Assembly: GCF_023101765.2 (NCBI RefSeq)
Contig: NC_064216.1
Span: 3,004,501-3,068,500 of the forward strand
DNA: 64,000 nt
Source: Spodoptera frugiperda
Lineage: Eukaryota; Arthropoda; Insecta; Lepidoptera; Noctuidae
Direction of reading: 5' to 3'
Each line of letters begins with the position of its first letter. Position 1 is the stretch's first letter. Below, one piece after another: positions 54,401 to 64,000 of the stretch. The translations under genes and the position numbers were made by a program. Under the pieces are notes generated by a model. That model did not search any database, was not told where the DNA came from, and saw nothing but the letters and a program-made list of their open reading frames with translations.

Positions 54401-57400
54401 CCGAGGAGAGCACCAATTTTTTGAAATGTGAGTTTAGTAGTTGGTTTTTGTGTGAGGAGGTGTTGGGGGTTTGTTCTGTAGTGGGACTATCGTGGCTGAA
54501 ATCTAAGCTAATTTAATATGGTGCAAAAAATTGTGTTTTCTTTTTTTATTTAATGTTCTAATCGAAAATGCTACGATTTTAGGCATCTTCTCACACCCAG
54601 AAGGAAAGAGTATTAACCACCATACTTGCTCAAGACGAGACGGATTAGCGATTTCATACTTATAATCTATTATATAAAAATAAGTCGGGTTTTCCTACCT
54701 GACGCTATAACTCCAGAACGCACGAACCGATTTCCACGGTTTTGCATTCGTTGGAAAGGGCTCGGTCTCAGTGAGGTTTATAGCAAAGAAAAAAAAACGG
54801 AAAATTATTTGTGGCGAAACGGAGTTCGCCGGGTTTGCTAGTCAATTATAAAAAAGTCCCAGGTTTTCTCACGATGCCGAAGTTTAGATAATTTTAAAAA
54901 GCACTTATAACTATGAAAAAATCACATAGGCACTTGCCAGGTTTTTTAAACCTCCAGGCTACGACACTCTAAAATATGGCTCAACTCAATAAATACTTAT
55001 CTTCTTTTCCGCAGTACTATGCACAGACTACAAGCCCCGCAGTAAGCCGCTGGTGGACGAGGCTTCATTGTCGGGCGGCGCAGTGAGGCCCCCGGCCTTC
55101 GCCCTCCCAGACGACTACATACACATGTTCCTCGCCAACTCGGAGCGCCTCATCGACTTCCTCGAACACATGATCAAGACACAAGACGACTGTTCTAAGC
55201 TGGTCTACGATGCCTTGATCGAACATTATATACATGTTTGGTGAGTTTTTCCTTAAGTCTTTAACTGCCAATAGAAAACTGTTGAAGGCAAACCTCAAGG
55301 CAAGTTAAACAATAGTTTTCACTAATAAAATAACAATATTAGTCATTATGTTGTACAGCTTGTTTGTGGTTCATGTAAGTGTGTAGGTAATTCGACTAGT
55401 TTAGAAACTACTTCGGGGTTCCCATAGTTATGAGTAGCGTTTTGCGATAAAAATAAAAAACGAAAACCTTATTTAGAAAGTAAATCGATTATTCATGCTG
55501 TAATAAATATACAGCTACAATAAAAACCAAACGAAATGACACAATGTCAAAATTAGAGACACCAAACTCATTATTCTATTCACTCTGAAACCACTTCACT
55601 AACAAAAAGCACTAAGTCCCCATACGCATTAGTGGCCAACCGCACGGTTAACCGCCCTCTGCAATTAGCCACAATCTGTTATGGCAACCGCGTCAGACGA
55701 TACAAATCGCTTAGGGCCTAAGCGATTTGTAGACATTCGTAGTATAAGGTCTTACTTTTTACCACTTTTGATCCACCAGGGCAAAATCTCCAGAGAGTGA
55801 GAAGAAGGAATATGAGGAGAAGATACTGGGCGTGCTGAAGAACCCTGAAGCCAACTACGACAAGGACCAGACGCTCATCATATGCCAGATGCTCGGCTTC
55901 CAGGCCGGAGTGCTGTATCTGTACGAGGAGAATAAACTGTGAGTAGCTTTCACAAATTTATTAGATAGAAAAAAATCTAGAATTAAGTAAATCAGTCAAT
56001 ATATGAACGATAGTGTGATTATTTTTGAATATTTGATTGTATAATATTGTATATGAAAATAAATTTTCGACTGAGGAAACTACCCAATTCAAAACTTTTG
56101 CCTATATTCTGGGCATGTCTAAAATCTGCGAACAACTATTGGAGAATGGGTAGCAATATTCATTAATATTTGTATTAAGTATCGGCTTATTGATATTATC
56201 TCTAAAAAGGTACTCTTAGTATTCACTCTACAGTTTAAGCTGTACTTGTTTTTTTAGCGTGTCAAAGTAATGTTTTTCTTTTCTTAATTTAAACATGGTT
56301 ATTATGGAAGAGTCTTTCTGAAGAAGGGTTTCTTTACCTAAAATGGTTTACCTACGTCAATATACTGAGAGAAGTGCACGCTGTTCATGAGTCCTCTCTA
56401 TGGCTCGAAACTATACCCTATGCGCTATAACAAGGTGCGGCTGACAGATGTCTGTATGACGTTGACGTCTCTCTTTAGGGATGGACATTATAAAAATCTT
56501 TTTTTATCGCTATCGATACTCGTAGCATACATTTAATTCTCTTTAATTTTTTTATTAAATGTGTGTGTTATTTACTTGTGCAGTGTAACTACGTGTATAT
56601 ACTTGTCAAAATATTTTATGACCGAGCCCTGAGGTGTTTCAGAGTTTCAGTTTTACAGAACCGTGAAGAATATAAGTGTATATTAGTTTGTATATGTTAC
56701 TAAAGCAACCACGATCTTTCAGATTAAGTACCACCACGCATTATCAAAGGCGCCGGAAATGTCTACTATATATTTGTGCTCAGATAAAGTCACTGTGGTT
56801 CGGGCAGAGAGAGCCGCGTCTACAGTAGATTTACCCACATAATTAAAGGTTTTTTAAGAGTGATAATTGAACGACGCATGATTTTCGTTTTATATTCTAA
56901 AAAACATCGACTACCTATCCATCGTAGCAGTACATCCCATCACTAAACACGACTATGGATTTACGTTATACGCAGAACACTTTATTTTATTTTTGATTTC
57001 ATTAGATTTTATTTAAAGACTAGAACATTCCGGTTGGAATAAATTTAATTAACTACACTTCCGAATGATATAACATAATATGAATGTGATACAGTTATAA
57101 TACTAAGGCATAATTTTTAAATCGCAGCAACTTTCAAGAGTGATACGAAACGTTACTGAATCTGTCAGCCGCACCTTGTTACAGCGCATAGGGTATAGTA
57201 GAGTTTTTTCAGTATATTTACGTGAGTAAATCGTTTATTTTTAGAAGATGACTTTGTTCGATTTATTAAGGCTCATGTTGTTTACCCTCGTATAGTTGGC
57301 GCGCGCAGGTGGCAGTGCACCTCCGCAGCGGCGACAGCGAAGCGGCGCTAGCAGTGTGCCGTCGTCGCGGCGCGCTGTGTCCCGCGCTGTGGCTGGACGT

Positions 57401-59837
57401 GCTGGCCGCCGCGCCGCCTGCAGCAGCGCTGCCCGAGCTGCTCAACGTCATCGGTACTGCACTACATCTCTATATTGAGTGACACTGACTGACTAACTAA
57501 ATGAATAACTGACTGACCGACTGGCTGAGTAACTGACTGACCGACTGGCTGACTAACTAAACAAATAACTGACTAACTGATAGCCTGATCTAGCTGACTA
57601 ACTGACTGTCCAACGAACTGACTAACTGACTGTCTGTCTAGCTAACTAATTGACTAACTATCTAGCTGACTAACAGGCAGACTGTCGAAATTACTGACTG
57701 ACTGACTGTCTAGCGGATTGATTGACTGTTTAGCGGATTGACTAACTATCTAGCGAACTGACTAACTGACTGTCTAGCTGACTAACAGGCTGACTATCTA
57801 ACAAACTGACCGACTGTCTAGCGAAGTGACTAACTGACTGTCTAGTGGACTGACTAGCTGACTGACTGTCTAGCGCGCAGACTAATTGTCTAGCTGACTA
57901 ACAGACTGACTACCTGGCTGACTGGATGGCCGACTGACTGACTAACTGAATGAATGAATGACTGACTGGCTGACTGACTCTTGACTGGCTGACTGACTGA
58001 CTTACTGACAGACATAAAAAAGATAATACTTTTAATAAGGAAACAACAAACCTAAATTATTGGTATTTCGTCCGCAGCCAACGAGAAGTTACTGTCCCCC
58101 ATTCTAGTCGTGGACTGTCTCGCTAACACGCCCACATACACGCTGGGAGACGTCAGGAAGTAAGTACAATGATTCCAATGAAAATATTATCCCCCTCTCA
58201 ACACAAATCATTTACCGTAAAACGGGGTGAATAGAAACAAATCGGTGGTGAATAGGAACTCCATTTTGTTGTGTTTTCACGTAATTTAGAACTGTTTACA
58301 CCATTTAAATATTTTTTATTAATTCATTATTAAAACCAAAAATATGAAAACAAACTAATAATCCTAATAAAAAAATTGTTTCTATTCACCCCCTGAGTTT
58401 CTATTCACCCCATTTTACCGTATTAACTAAGAGTTACTTAACCTTTTACTTATAATATTTAGATGCCGTATAAAATTGAAATATACCATGTTTGTACAAT
58501 ACCTGTTTACCATTTTATCGTATTAACTAAGAGTTACTTAACCTTTTACTTATAATATTTAGATGCCGTATAAAATTGAAATATACCATGTTTGTACAAT
58601 GCCTGCTTGGTATATAAAAATTCAGACTTCTTGTTCTATCCACAACTAAGTTATAGGCGGCCGAAATTGGCCTAAATGGCTTCGAGAAAAGGATGGTACG
58701 GCCATGCGGCTTTTTTTGCTCGACTTGGTAGGATTAGAGCCCAGCCAGTATAAGTCCCCAGAGCCTTTAGCCAAATGGCATTTAGCGCATGTCTACTTGT
58801 AGAATAGAAAACTAAATTGTACAGGATTGACATAAATTTTGACACTTGTCAGTGTCATCCCCATACATTGAGTTTTCTACTCTCGATGTCGACCAACGCT
58901 AAAGAGACATTTGGCTAGAGGCACAGATATTTTTATACCTTTACACTTATCTCCCATAATCTCACCAAACAAAAATCCACCTTAGGTACTTAACAGACGT
59001 GTTAAAATCGGAGGCCGAGGTGATATCCCGCGAGCAGGAGTTGGCCTCCAAGTACCGGTCAGAGAGCTCGCGCATGAAGGAGCAGGCGCGGGCCCTGCAG
59101 GAGCAGCCCGTGGTCCTGCAGGCCAGTCGCTGCGCCGTCTGCAACAAGCCCCTCGAACTGCCCACCATGCACTTCTTGTGCCAACACTCTTTCCATCAGA
59201 GGTACGGTGTAAGTTAGGTTTTAGGTGTTGAAAGGTGGTCGGAAATATACACTTTTATGTATAAGGTGTTCTAAATTTATTTGCAAGGCGTTAATGGAGG
59301 GTAGTGTTGTGTTTGAAGATTACAAGAGTTAATAAATTTAATTAAAAAAGAACAGTAAATTCAATTTGAGAATAAAAATAAAAATTGATTCTACTCTGCA
59401 TGTCGTACGACAACGACAGTGAAAGAGCTAGCTCTTTCGTAACTAACTCATAAGTTTATTTTGTGTATGAAAAGGAAAATACTCATAATCAATCATTTAT
59501 ATCTTCATACACAACACTGCCTCCCATTAAAAAGAAAAATTATGCATGTTTTTCTAAATAAATAAATAATAAATTAAGGCCGTTAAAGCTCAAGTCACAG
59601 AATTCCTTTACTTTAATTTTAAAGACATCCGGACGACAAATACGTTCGGGCTTTTTACCTATTTTATCTTTAGTAGACTTCCAGAATCTTCAATAACTGA
59701 ATAATTTCCAGTTGCTTCACGACTTACGCGGAGTCGGAGAGCGAGTGCCTGGTGTGTGCGTCGGGCAGACGTCGGTCCGACGCCCAGCCACACGCCGCAG
59801 AGGCCTTGCATGCACGGCTACATAATGAACACGACCC
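48436..59837 (+). CDS. Vps11: Vps11, HOPS/CORVET core subunit with C-terminal RING-H2; 15 exons, 3' end missing
   Basis: Vps11 scaffolds the CORVET and HOPS complexes that tether early and late endosomes/lysosomes. Exons: 48436-48450, 48665-48733, 49719-49892, 50147-50299, 50726-50856, 51588-51738, 52358-52795, 53315-53593, 54208-54427, 55015-55240, 55780-55938, 57296-57453, 58078-58159, 58986-59201 and 59712-59837. All use GT/AG and join in frame to 865 codons plus two bases. The start MAFLEWRKFSFFD matches the conserved beginning. Residues 1-~330 are the beta-propeller (e.g. VYTTEGRGPC), followed by the alpha-solenoid (YGDHLYSKGD, SYVIRKYLE), a coiled coil (~755-795) and RING-H2 C801xxC804...C817xH819xxH822xxC825...C836xxC839. 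Human Vps11 (941 aa) has ~60 more residues; the matching last exon(s) are not found up to 64000. Confidence 0.97.
49190..49330 (+). repeat. Two-unit tandem repeat in Vps11 intron 2
   Basis: AATAAGCATAAGAAAGATGG followed by ACACTTATTTATTTATTTA is repeated once with minor changes (period ~58 bp). No function is seen. Confidence 0.6.
50340..50560 (+). repeat. Dispersed repeat I in Vps11 intron 4
   Basis: TTTCGCTACGGGTGAGGCGA, GAGGGAATATCAAACCC and TTACTGACTAAAAACTACTC align with repeat I. It is followed by GGCCTCTTCTCACACGTAGA, a retroelement-tail-like text also found at 54580. Confidence 0.5.
51175..51552. mobile_element. Foldback MITE E split by a MITE F insertion
   Basis: The left half 51175-51258 (CTGTTTTACGTTAACACGAT, CGATTGGTTGG, GCCAATCT) and the right half 51504-51552 (GTAAAACAAACTCGCGCTAG) are the two arms of one family-E element. 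They are separated by the 245-bp MITE at 51259-51503. The whole lies in Vps11 intron 5. Confidence 0.65.
51259..51503 (-). mobile_element. 245-bp MITE, GGGGGTCTACTC family (copy 2)
   Basis: It runs from GGGGGTCTACTC to GGAGTAGGCCCCC and is the reverse complement, with scattered differences, of 41-281. It is nested in a family-E MITE. Confidence 0.75.
52150..52275 (+). repeat. Non-LTR retroelement 3' tail in Vps11 intron 6
   Basis: AAGCAAGCATAGTGATTAAT, GCTCAAACTGTCTGTGTGTG and CAGCAGTGGCCACTTATAGT match 9520-9650. Confidence 0.55.
52975..53060 (+). pseudogene. RTE-like LINE ORF C-terminal remnant in Vps11 intron 7
   Basis: ACAGAGAGGAGTGGAAGGAG, GGTAGAGGTCTTCGCCATGC and AGTGGGACGATCACGACTGA are homologous to the better copy at 60660-60815 (-), which ends in the EEWKEGREAFALQWGDHG-type C-terminus. 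Fragment only. Confidence 0.6.
53702..53874 (+). repeat. tRNA-derived SINE-1, distal half, in Vps11 intron 8
   Basis: GGCAATAAGCTCACCCCCTA, ATGGTGAAAAGTTGGTGTAC, CCTACCCCTTCGGGGATAAA and AGGCGTGACGTTGATGATG are present. The tRNA-like head is missing. Confidence 0.75.
53940..54110 (+). repeat. Helitron-like relative (ATTATAAATGCGAAAGTTTG)
   Basis: TAATATTATAAATGCGAAAG, TAACTTTTATCCCGAACCCC and GGGCGAAATCGCTGGCAAGA also appear, diverged, at 63005-63198. It ends near AGAGCTACT rather than a clean CTAG. Confidence 0.45.
54650..54842 (+). mobile_element. Helitron-like fragment ending in GCTAG
   Basis: AAGTCGGGTTTTCCTACCTG, ACGCACGAACCGATTTCCAC, GGAAAGGGCTCGGTCTCAGT and GTTCGCCGGGTTTGCTAG(T) form a common insect repeat with a CTAG end before T. 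It lies in Vps11 intron 9. Confidence 0.5.
55300..57240. other. Vps11 introns 10 and 11, mostly unremarkable
   Basis: Around the exon at 55780-55938 these introns are AT-rich. The only structure I see is a repeated pair of texts in intron 11: GCGCTATAACAAGGTGCGGC at ~56420 and GCCGCACCTTGTTACAGCGC at ~57170, inverted. They suggest the ends of a ~760-bp element (56420-57190) with inverted termini. It has no coding content. Confidence 0.4.
57481..58015 (+). repeat. Degenerate ACTG tetranucleotide array in Vps11 intron 12
   Basis: About 530 bp are built almost entirely of CTGACTGACTAACTGA-, GACTGTCTAGC- and GGCTGACTAAC-type blocks. It is a diverged tetranucleotide microsatellite with higher-order units such as CTGACTGTCTAGC. 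It starts right after exon 12 (57453) and ends shortly before exon 13 (58078). Confidence 0.9.
58213..58422. mobile_element. ~210-bp MITE (TACCGTAAAACGGGGTGAAT)
   Basis: The left end TACCGTAAAACGGGGTGAAT and the right end ATTCACCCCATTTTACCGTA are inverted repeats with one mismatch. GGTGAATAGAAAC and GTTTCTATTCACCCC pair further in. A related relic may be at 29145-29250 (AAAACGGGGTGAGTAGAATT). It lies in Vps11 intron 13. Confidence 0.75.
58411..58610 (+). repeat. 100-bp tandem duplication in Vps11 intron 13
   Basis: CATTTTACCGTATTAACTAA at 58411 and CATTTTATCGTATTAACTAA at 58511 begin two copies that are nearly identical over ~95 bp. The first overlaps the right end of the MITE, so the duplication post-dates that insertion. 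Confidence 0.85.
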
Positions 59838-60439
59838 GTGAGTACACCTACCTTAATACTATGTAATAACATGTAACATGCTCTGTAACTTGTAGCCGTT
59901 ACAGTAGCGTGTTGCATGTTATAGATATATTTTCTCAAAGGCTTAGATTACTTATGGACAAAATCTACTGAGGGCGACATTACCTGCGATCCAGATCCAG
60001 TTAATGATTCCTTTTCATTTATAAGCTTATTATTAATTATTAATTACTTATTTGTTGTAAATTAGTTAATAAGGTATGATGGGGTTGACGTATCCATATG
60101 GACAAAAGCCCCATAAAAAAAAATTATGGACAACGCAGATCAGTGTATGTTTGTCAATTTTAAATGGACTATTGTGTGTACCAGCCTTAAAAACATTTAT
60201 TCAACAAGTACCTAAACCTAAATATTTAAAAAACAATACCTTGCCATAGAAAAACTATGAGTACAATTGTATCATTCCAATATTCAAACAAACAAATATT
60301 TACTTATAAATAATTCGATGAATTTTGTATTGTTTTGTTTATAACACTAACTTTATGCAAGCAGCTTCGCTCGCGCATAATTTATATTTTCTCGAAAATG
60401 TCTCGACTATCAACAAATCTTAAATTACTATTACTTAAA

Positions 60440-60592
60440 GCTGAAGAGTATATTTATTTGTTTAAACTTCTTAAATACTTATTTTTGTGTTAGATAGACC
60501 ATTTATCGAATAATGCATTAAAAATCACGCTACGATCATCACGCATGCACCAACCGTGCAGAACGGGTGAATCCGCTCGGGAGTAGCTACTG
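60440..60592 (+). repeat. Decayed Helitron-like copy
   Basis: AAAGCTGAAGAGTATATTTA, TGTTAGATAGACCATTTATC, AAAAATCACGCTACGATCAT and GGTGAATCCGCTCGGGAGTA follow the order of the 6651-6846 element. Confidence 0.5.
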
Positions 60593-60659
60593 TATAGAAA
60601 GCAATCTGTATTTTTTTTTTGGGCTACTCTCTGGAAAGTACGTTTTCCATTAGATTTGG

Positions 60660-60820
60660 ATTTCAGCCATGATCACCCCACTGCAGGGCAAAGGCCTCCC
60701 TACCTTCCTTCCACTCCTCTCTGTTTAAAGCTTTTTGCGGCCAATCCTTGTCATAGCTGTTAAGTTCGTCCCGCCATCTCCTTCTGGACCTGCCGCGACG
60801 TCTGTGGACGTTGAACGTTT
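60660..60820 (-). pseudogene. RTE-like LINE ORF C-terminal remnant
   Basis: The minus-strand frame reads RRRGRSRRRWRDELNSY ... DWPQKALNREEW ... EAFALQWGDHG then stop. This is the conserved C-terminus of moth RTE-type reverse transcriptase ORFs. It is about 50 codons, intact in frame but isolated. Confidence 0.8.
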
Positions 60821-61574
60821 TCCATTAGTAACAGATTATTTCTAATAAGTTCACTACAAGCCTGTTCAATGCAAGAATAAGAAAGAAAGAAAAAGTTTAT
60901 AAAATAAGTATAATTTTATTTACTCAAACATGTGTATGGATACTGAATTAAAATAATACATGCATGCAAGATCTTAATTAAAAGTGGCTCACGACATGAA
61001 CGCCATTTATCATGCCGTGCGGTATATCTCTTAGGTGCATATATCTTAGGTATTTATTATATTATATATTTATTGCTATGGATTAATTTATTAAATATAA
61101 TTTAAACTTGTACATTAAATATTAGCAGTATCATTACACATGAGTAATCAATTTGTTTATATTAAAATAAGTTAATATTTACATTAACAAATTATTTATT
61201 TTACAAACAACCAAACACGCAAACTACTGTCCAACTGCTTTAAACATTAGTCATGGATTAAACTACCAAACAATTCCTATTATAGCATTGTGTTTCTTAC
61301 TTAAATCTCCTTATAAATAACCGAACATAATCTTTTATCTTATTCACACGCAACTAACAGTATCGAGAAGTAGTTTCTACTCGCACAGAGTAAAAAAACA
61401 TATTTAATTAAAAAACATGGATATGTTAAGCATCATCTCTCTCGGTATTAAAATAGCACTATTTTTAATTGCATAAAATAAAACTTAATAATTCTAAAAT
61501 AAAAATGTAAAATAATAAGTTTATAATTTATATATACCTAAATCTATAAGTTTATAATCTATAAAAATACAGTT

Positions 61575-61805
61575 TAAAAATGAACGAAGCTGACGTAACG
61601 AGTGGTAACAATTCAGTCGGTTGGCGGCGCGCGCGCAATCATGTCCTCTTATCGATATCGCGTTTAATTTTTTAATATTTTTCATGATTACGTTGTGTAG
61701 TTTGATGTTGGATTATAAAATATGTATTTATCGCTTCTAAAATCTATCACCGTGCCCCCATTTTCCTGGTGTTTTCCTAATACAGTGGATGATAGGTATG
61801 GGTGA
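61575..61805 (+). promoter_or_regulatory. CpG-rich promoter-like spot with DRE motif and downstream donor
   Basis: GCTGACGTAACG (CRE-like), TTCAGTCGGTT (TCAGT initiator at 61613-61617), GGCGGCGCGCGCGC and TTATCGATATCG (contains TATCGATA, the DREF site of Drosophila) cluster within 80 bp of otherwise AT-rich DNA. About 190 bp downstream, GGTATGG|GTGAGT (donor at 61802) could end a 5' UTR exon. This could be the promoter of a plus-strand gene to the right, or of an internal transcript in a Vps11 intron. Inference only. Confidence 0.35.
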
Positions 61806-62744
61806 GTGATATGTTGTTTTTATTTATTAATTTTGTCTTTATTTTTGAGTATATTATATACTACAATGTTATTTGTTTTTCTCTACGATTTTTACAATAC
61901 GTTATGTTGTTCTGTCCTATTCCTATCATAATTTTACCGATTTACATAAGTAGTATTGGAACCAAATGTGAGTTTTAAGTTTATAATAGTTAGTTGTCAA
62001 TTTCATTGTCGGTTTTATGAAATGTTTCTAGAAAGAACAGATTTTACTGTGTCACCGTCTTGTCTTATGTTTCCGCATATATCTGAGAATAGCAGTAAAA
62101 TTGAGTAAATTGGATAAATGCATCCTTTAGAGTTAGTTACTCGTTTAGTGGATTAACTGACAGACAAATAGATGTGTTCTGTAACTTTAAGAGTTTAAAT
62201 CATAGATACGGTTATGATAAATATCAATGTTAATACATACATAATATTAAAAGCATTAAGCCTTTTTACGCTGTGTTGATTATATTTTATGTTTTTGATT
62301 ATTTTGTCTGAAATACACTGTTACCTTTCTTTCTAATGCAATCAGAATTAAAATAATTTTAATTACTACACTATAGTTACTATCTCATTAGGGAGTGTTT
62401 ATGTTTTAAATCTAAAATCACTAACTTTCTTGAAAAGCGAAAACTAGAAACGTCTTAGAAAGCAAGAAAGAAAACAACAAAGAAAGAGAGTAAATACCAA
62501 GCGTTTAAAAGTAAAATTCCAATAATAGTTATTATTTAAAGAATTAAAAATAATAAAAAAGGTGTGTTATAGTTAGCGACATTGATATGTTATCAGGGAG
62601 ATTTACGATAGTGTCGCCACGCTTATATACTAGTCGTGTTTGTAGTATTGTTAATTGATTTGTAACGATAATACTTGTATATTCGACTGATCTTGACCCT
62701 GTAATAATTACTTAACAACATTGGTGAAATATGGTTATAGTGTA

Positions 62745-62945
62745 CTAGCTACTTCCGCGCGGTTTCAACCGCTCTGCTATTTTTGAACGGTTCCTATTGA
62801 TCATAGCGTGATGATTTATAGCCTATAACCTTCCTCGGTAAATGCGCTATCCAACACAAAAAGAATTATTCAAATCGGACCAGTAGTTCCTGAGATTAGC
62901 GCGTTCAAACAAACAAACTCTTCAGCTTTATAATATTAGTATAGA
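62745..62945 (-). mobile_element. Helitron-like non-autonomous element, intact ends
   Basis: On the minus strand it starts TCTATACTAATATTATAAAG and ends CGGAAGTAGCTAG, flanked by A and T as in 6651-6846. GCGCTAATCTCAGGAACTAC is present. Confidence 0.7.
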
Positions 62946-63004
62946 TACAAGTGTGCTCATCCCTTCGAAGACTTCCTGGCGTAATGTTTATAACGAAATT
63001 ATTA

Positions 63005-63198
63005 TCTTAATAATATTATATGATAAATGCGAAAGTTTGTGAAATTGTGTGTATGTGTCTTACTCGAAACACGTCAAAACACCTGAAAGGATCAGGATGA
63101 CATTTGGAACAGGCGTAGATTATGATCTGGAATAACACACACGCTACTTTGTATCCCACGGAAACACGGGCGAAGTTGCTGGCAAAAGCTAGCAATTT
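63005..63198 (+). repeat. Helitron-like relative (GATAAATGCGAAAGTTTG)
   Basis: TATATGATAAATGCGAAAGT, AGGATCAGGATGACATTTGG, CCCACGGAAACACGGGCGAA and TGCTGGCAAAAGCTAG show a fuller copy of the repeat at 53940-54110, ending in CTAG. Confidence 0.55.
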
Positions 63199-63698
63199 CA
63201 TTTTCATACATATAAATACAAAAACCGCACTTTTTATATAAGAATGATTGTTCCGAATATAACCACAATGAAACTAAATCTTAGATTGTAATCTTAGGAT
63301 TATTCAAGAAAACGCCAGAATTGATTAATATTCGAAAAAAAATACCTAATGTAATTCCAACATAAAAATAAAGACCATTGTCCTTCAACCAAATAGCTAT
63401 TAATAAAACCGTTCCAAATAGCTTTACACTATTTATGAATTTAGATAACGCATTTTGTTATAATTTCATTAAAGTATTAATTTAAAACGCCATAGATTGT
63501 TCAATTTTTATTTTGTTTTCTAGATTAATAGAACAAAATTAAATGTAGGCAAAACATCGATTAAAACCTTTCACGAAGAGACGGCTGTGCAAATAACCTA
63601 AACAACAATTCACTATAGTAACAGATATTCAAATAGGTTTAGAAATAATAGAATGCTTTGTAAAACGTCTTCATACAAGAATAATAATGTTACTTGCA

Positions 63699-63782
63699 AA
63701 TAATATGACAACACATAACACATTTCATATTACTATCATATGCTTGCTATGAAATGTGTTATGTGATGTTGTCTTATATTAT
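63699..63782. repeat. 84-nt hairpin, long near-perfect stem
   Basis: The left arm AATAATATGACAACACATAA(CACATTTCATA) pairs with the right arm TATGAAATGTGTTATGTG(A)TGTTGTC... over ~30 positions with a 2-nt bulge. The ~18-nt loop begins TTACTATCAT. The size and shape resemble a miRNA precursor or a small foldback MITE. No expression evidence. Confidence 0.6.
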
Positions 63783-63824
63783 CTGTGAGACATAATTGAC
63801 TAATAATTTATTACAAGACTAGCT

Positions 63825-63900
63825 ATTTCCACGCGGTTTCACCCGCTCTGCTCGGCTCCTATTGATCGTAGCGTGATGTTTTATAGCATATAATTATTCC
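63825..63900 (-). mobile_element. Helitron-like 3' end fragment
   Basis: CTAGCTATTTCCACGCGGTT and TCGGCTCCTATTGATCGTAG are the reversed 3' half of the 6651-6846 family. It is truncated after ATGTTTTATAGC. Confidence 0.6.
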
Positions 63901-63907
63901 TATGGGC

Positions 63908-64000
63908 CAACCCAAAGGCCGACAACGCACCTGTACCGCCTTTGGTGTTTCGGGTGTTCGTGGGCGGCGGCGATTGCTTACCATCAAGTAATCTTGTCAA
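63908..64000 (-). repeat. Dispersed moth repeat A, running off the window
   Basis: CCCAAAGGCCGACAACGCAC, CGCCTTTGGTGTTTCGGG and GGGCGGCGGCGATTGCTTAC match repeat A, cut by the window end. Confidence 0.7.

Larger units (their letters stand above)
59838..64000. other. Region right of the last visible Vps11 exon
   Basis: It is AT-rich and contains the elements listed separately. No exon matching the expected Vps11 C-terminus is found. If Vps11 continues beyond the window, all of this is its intron; otherwise its end is missing or too diverged to see. 60830-61560 and 61900-62740 hold nothing I can name. Confidence 0.5.

Noticed and set aside
57266..57478. Ala/Ser- and Arg-rich ORFs on both strands over Vps11 exon 12
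   Set aside because: They are shadows of the GC-rich exon. The Vps11 frame (WRAQVAVHLRSGDSEAALAVC) is the one that joins in phase with exons 11 and 13.
59160..59720. Possible extra residue in the RING between His822 and Cys825
   Set aside because: Correct splicing joins AG with T to give Ser, so the spacing is HxxC as in the canonical RING-H2. The Arg appears only if the intron is read through.

Overview
This is an AT-rich animal nuclear window from a lepidopteran, probably a noctuid-like moth. The evidence is multi-exon genes with GT/AG introns, dense moth-type repeats (two tRNA-derived SINE families, several MITE families, Helitron-like TC...CTAG elements, non-LTR retroelement tails), and proteins that are clearly arthropod or metazoan. 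There is no bacterial-style operon, CRISPR array or functional tRNA gene. The order assignment is inference from repeat style and gene content.

Layout. 1-18957 is repeat-filled intergenic DNA with no gene I can support. 18994-27054 (+) is an 8-coding-exon beta-1,4-N-acetylgalactosaminyltransferase of the B4GALT family (399 aa). All catalytic and metal-binding motifs are intact, and Leu290 sits where vertebrate galactosyltransferases have Tyr. Two intragenic oddities occur here: a second, truncated copy of exon 3, and a ~2.6 kb, ~20-copy minisatellite whose repeat unit is the 3' end of exon 5 plus its splice donor. 27055-35040 is intergenic. 35041-39694 (+) is a tandem paralogue (442 aa) with the same exon number and intron phases but with the DxD, WGGEDD and Met/His ligand motifs all destroyed, so it is a probable pseudoenzyme.

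39996-47960 is a nested mobile-element complex. An outer pogo-like element (TA target, TIRs, Psq-HTH fragment) is interrupted by a 6.2 kb DNA transposon (GAGC... TIRs, AAAT 4-bp TSD) that encodes an 841-aa DDE-like transposase with a C-terminal Cys8 zinc domain. That transposon is itself interrupted by a 455-bp MITE with an 8-bp TSD. The complex ends ~475 bp before the start codon of the next gene.

48436-59837 (+, running off the right side) is Vps11, the RING-H2 core subunit of the HOPS/CORVET tethering complexes. Fifteen coding exons (865 codons) are visible. The last exon(s), about 60-75 residues, are not found before 64000. 59838-64000 holds repeats, a CpG-rich promoter-like spot near 61600 and a miRNA-like hairpin near 63740.

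The two glycosyltransferase genes are related by duplication. Vps11 is an unrelated housekeeping neighbour.
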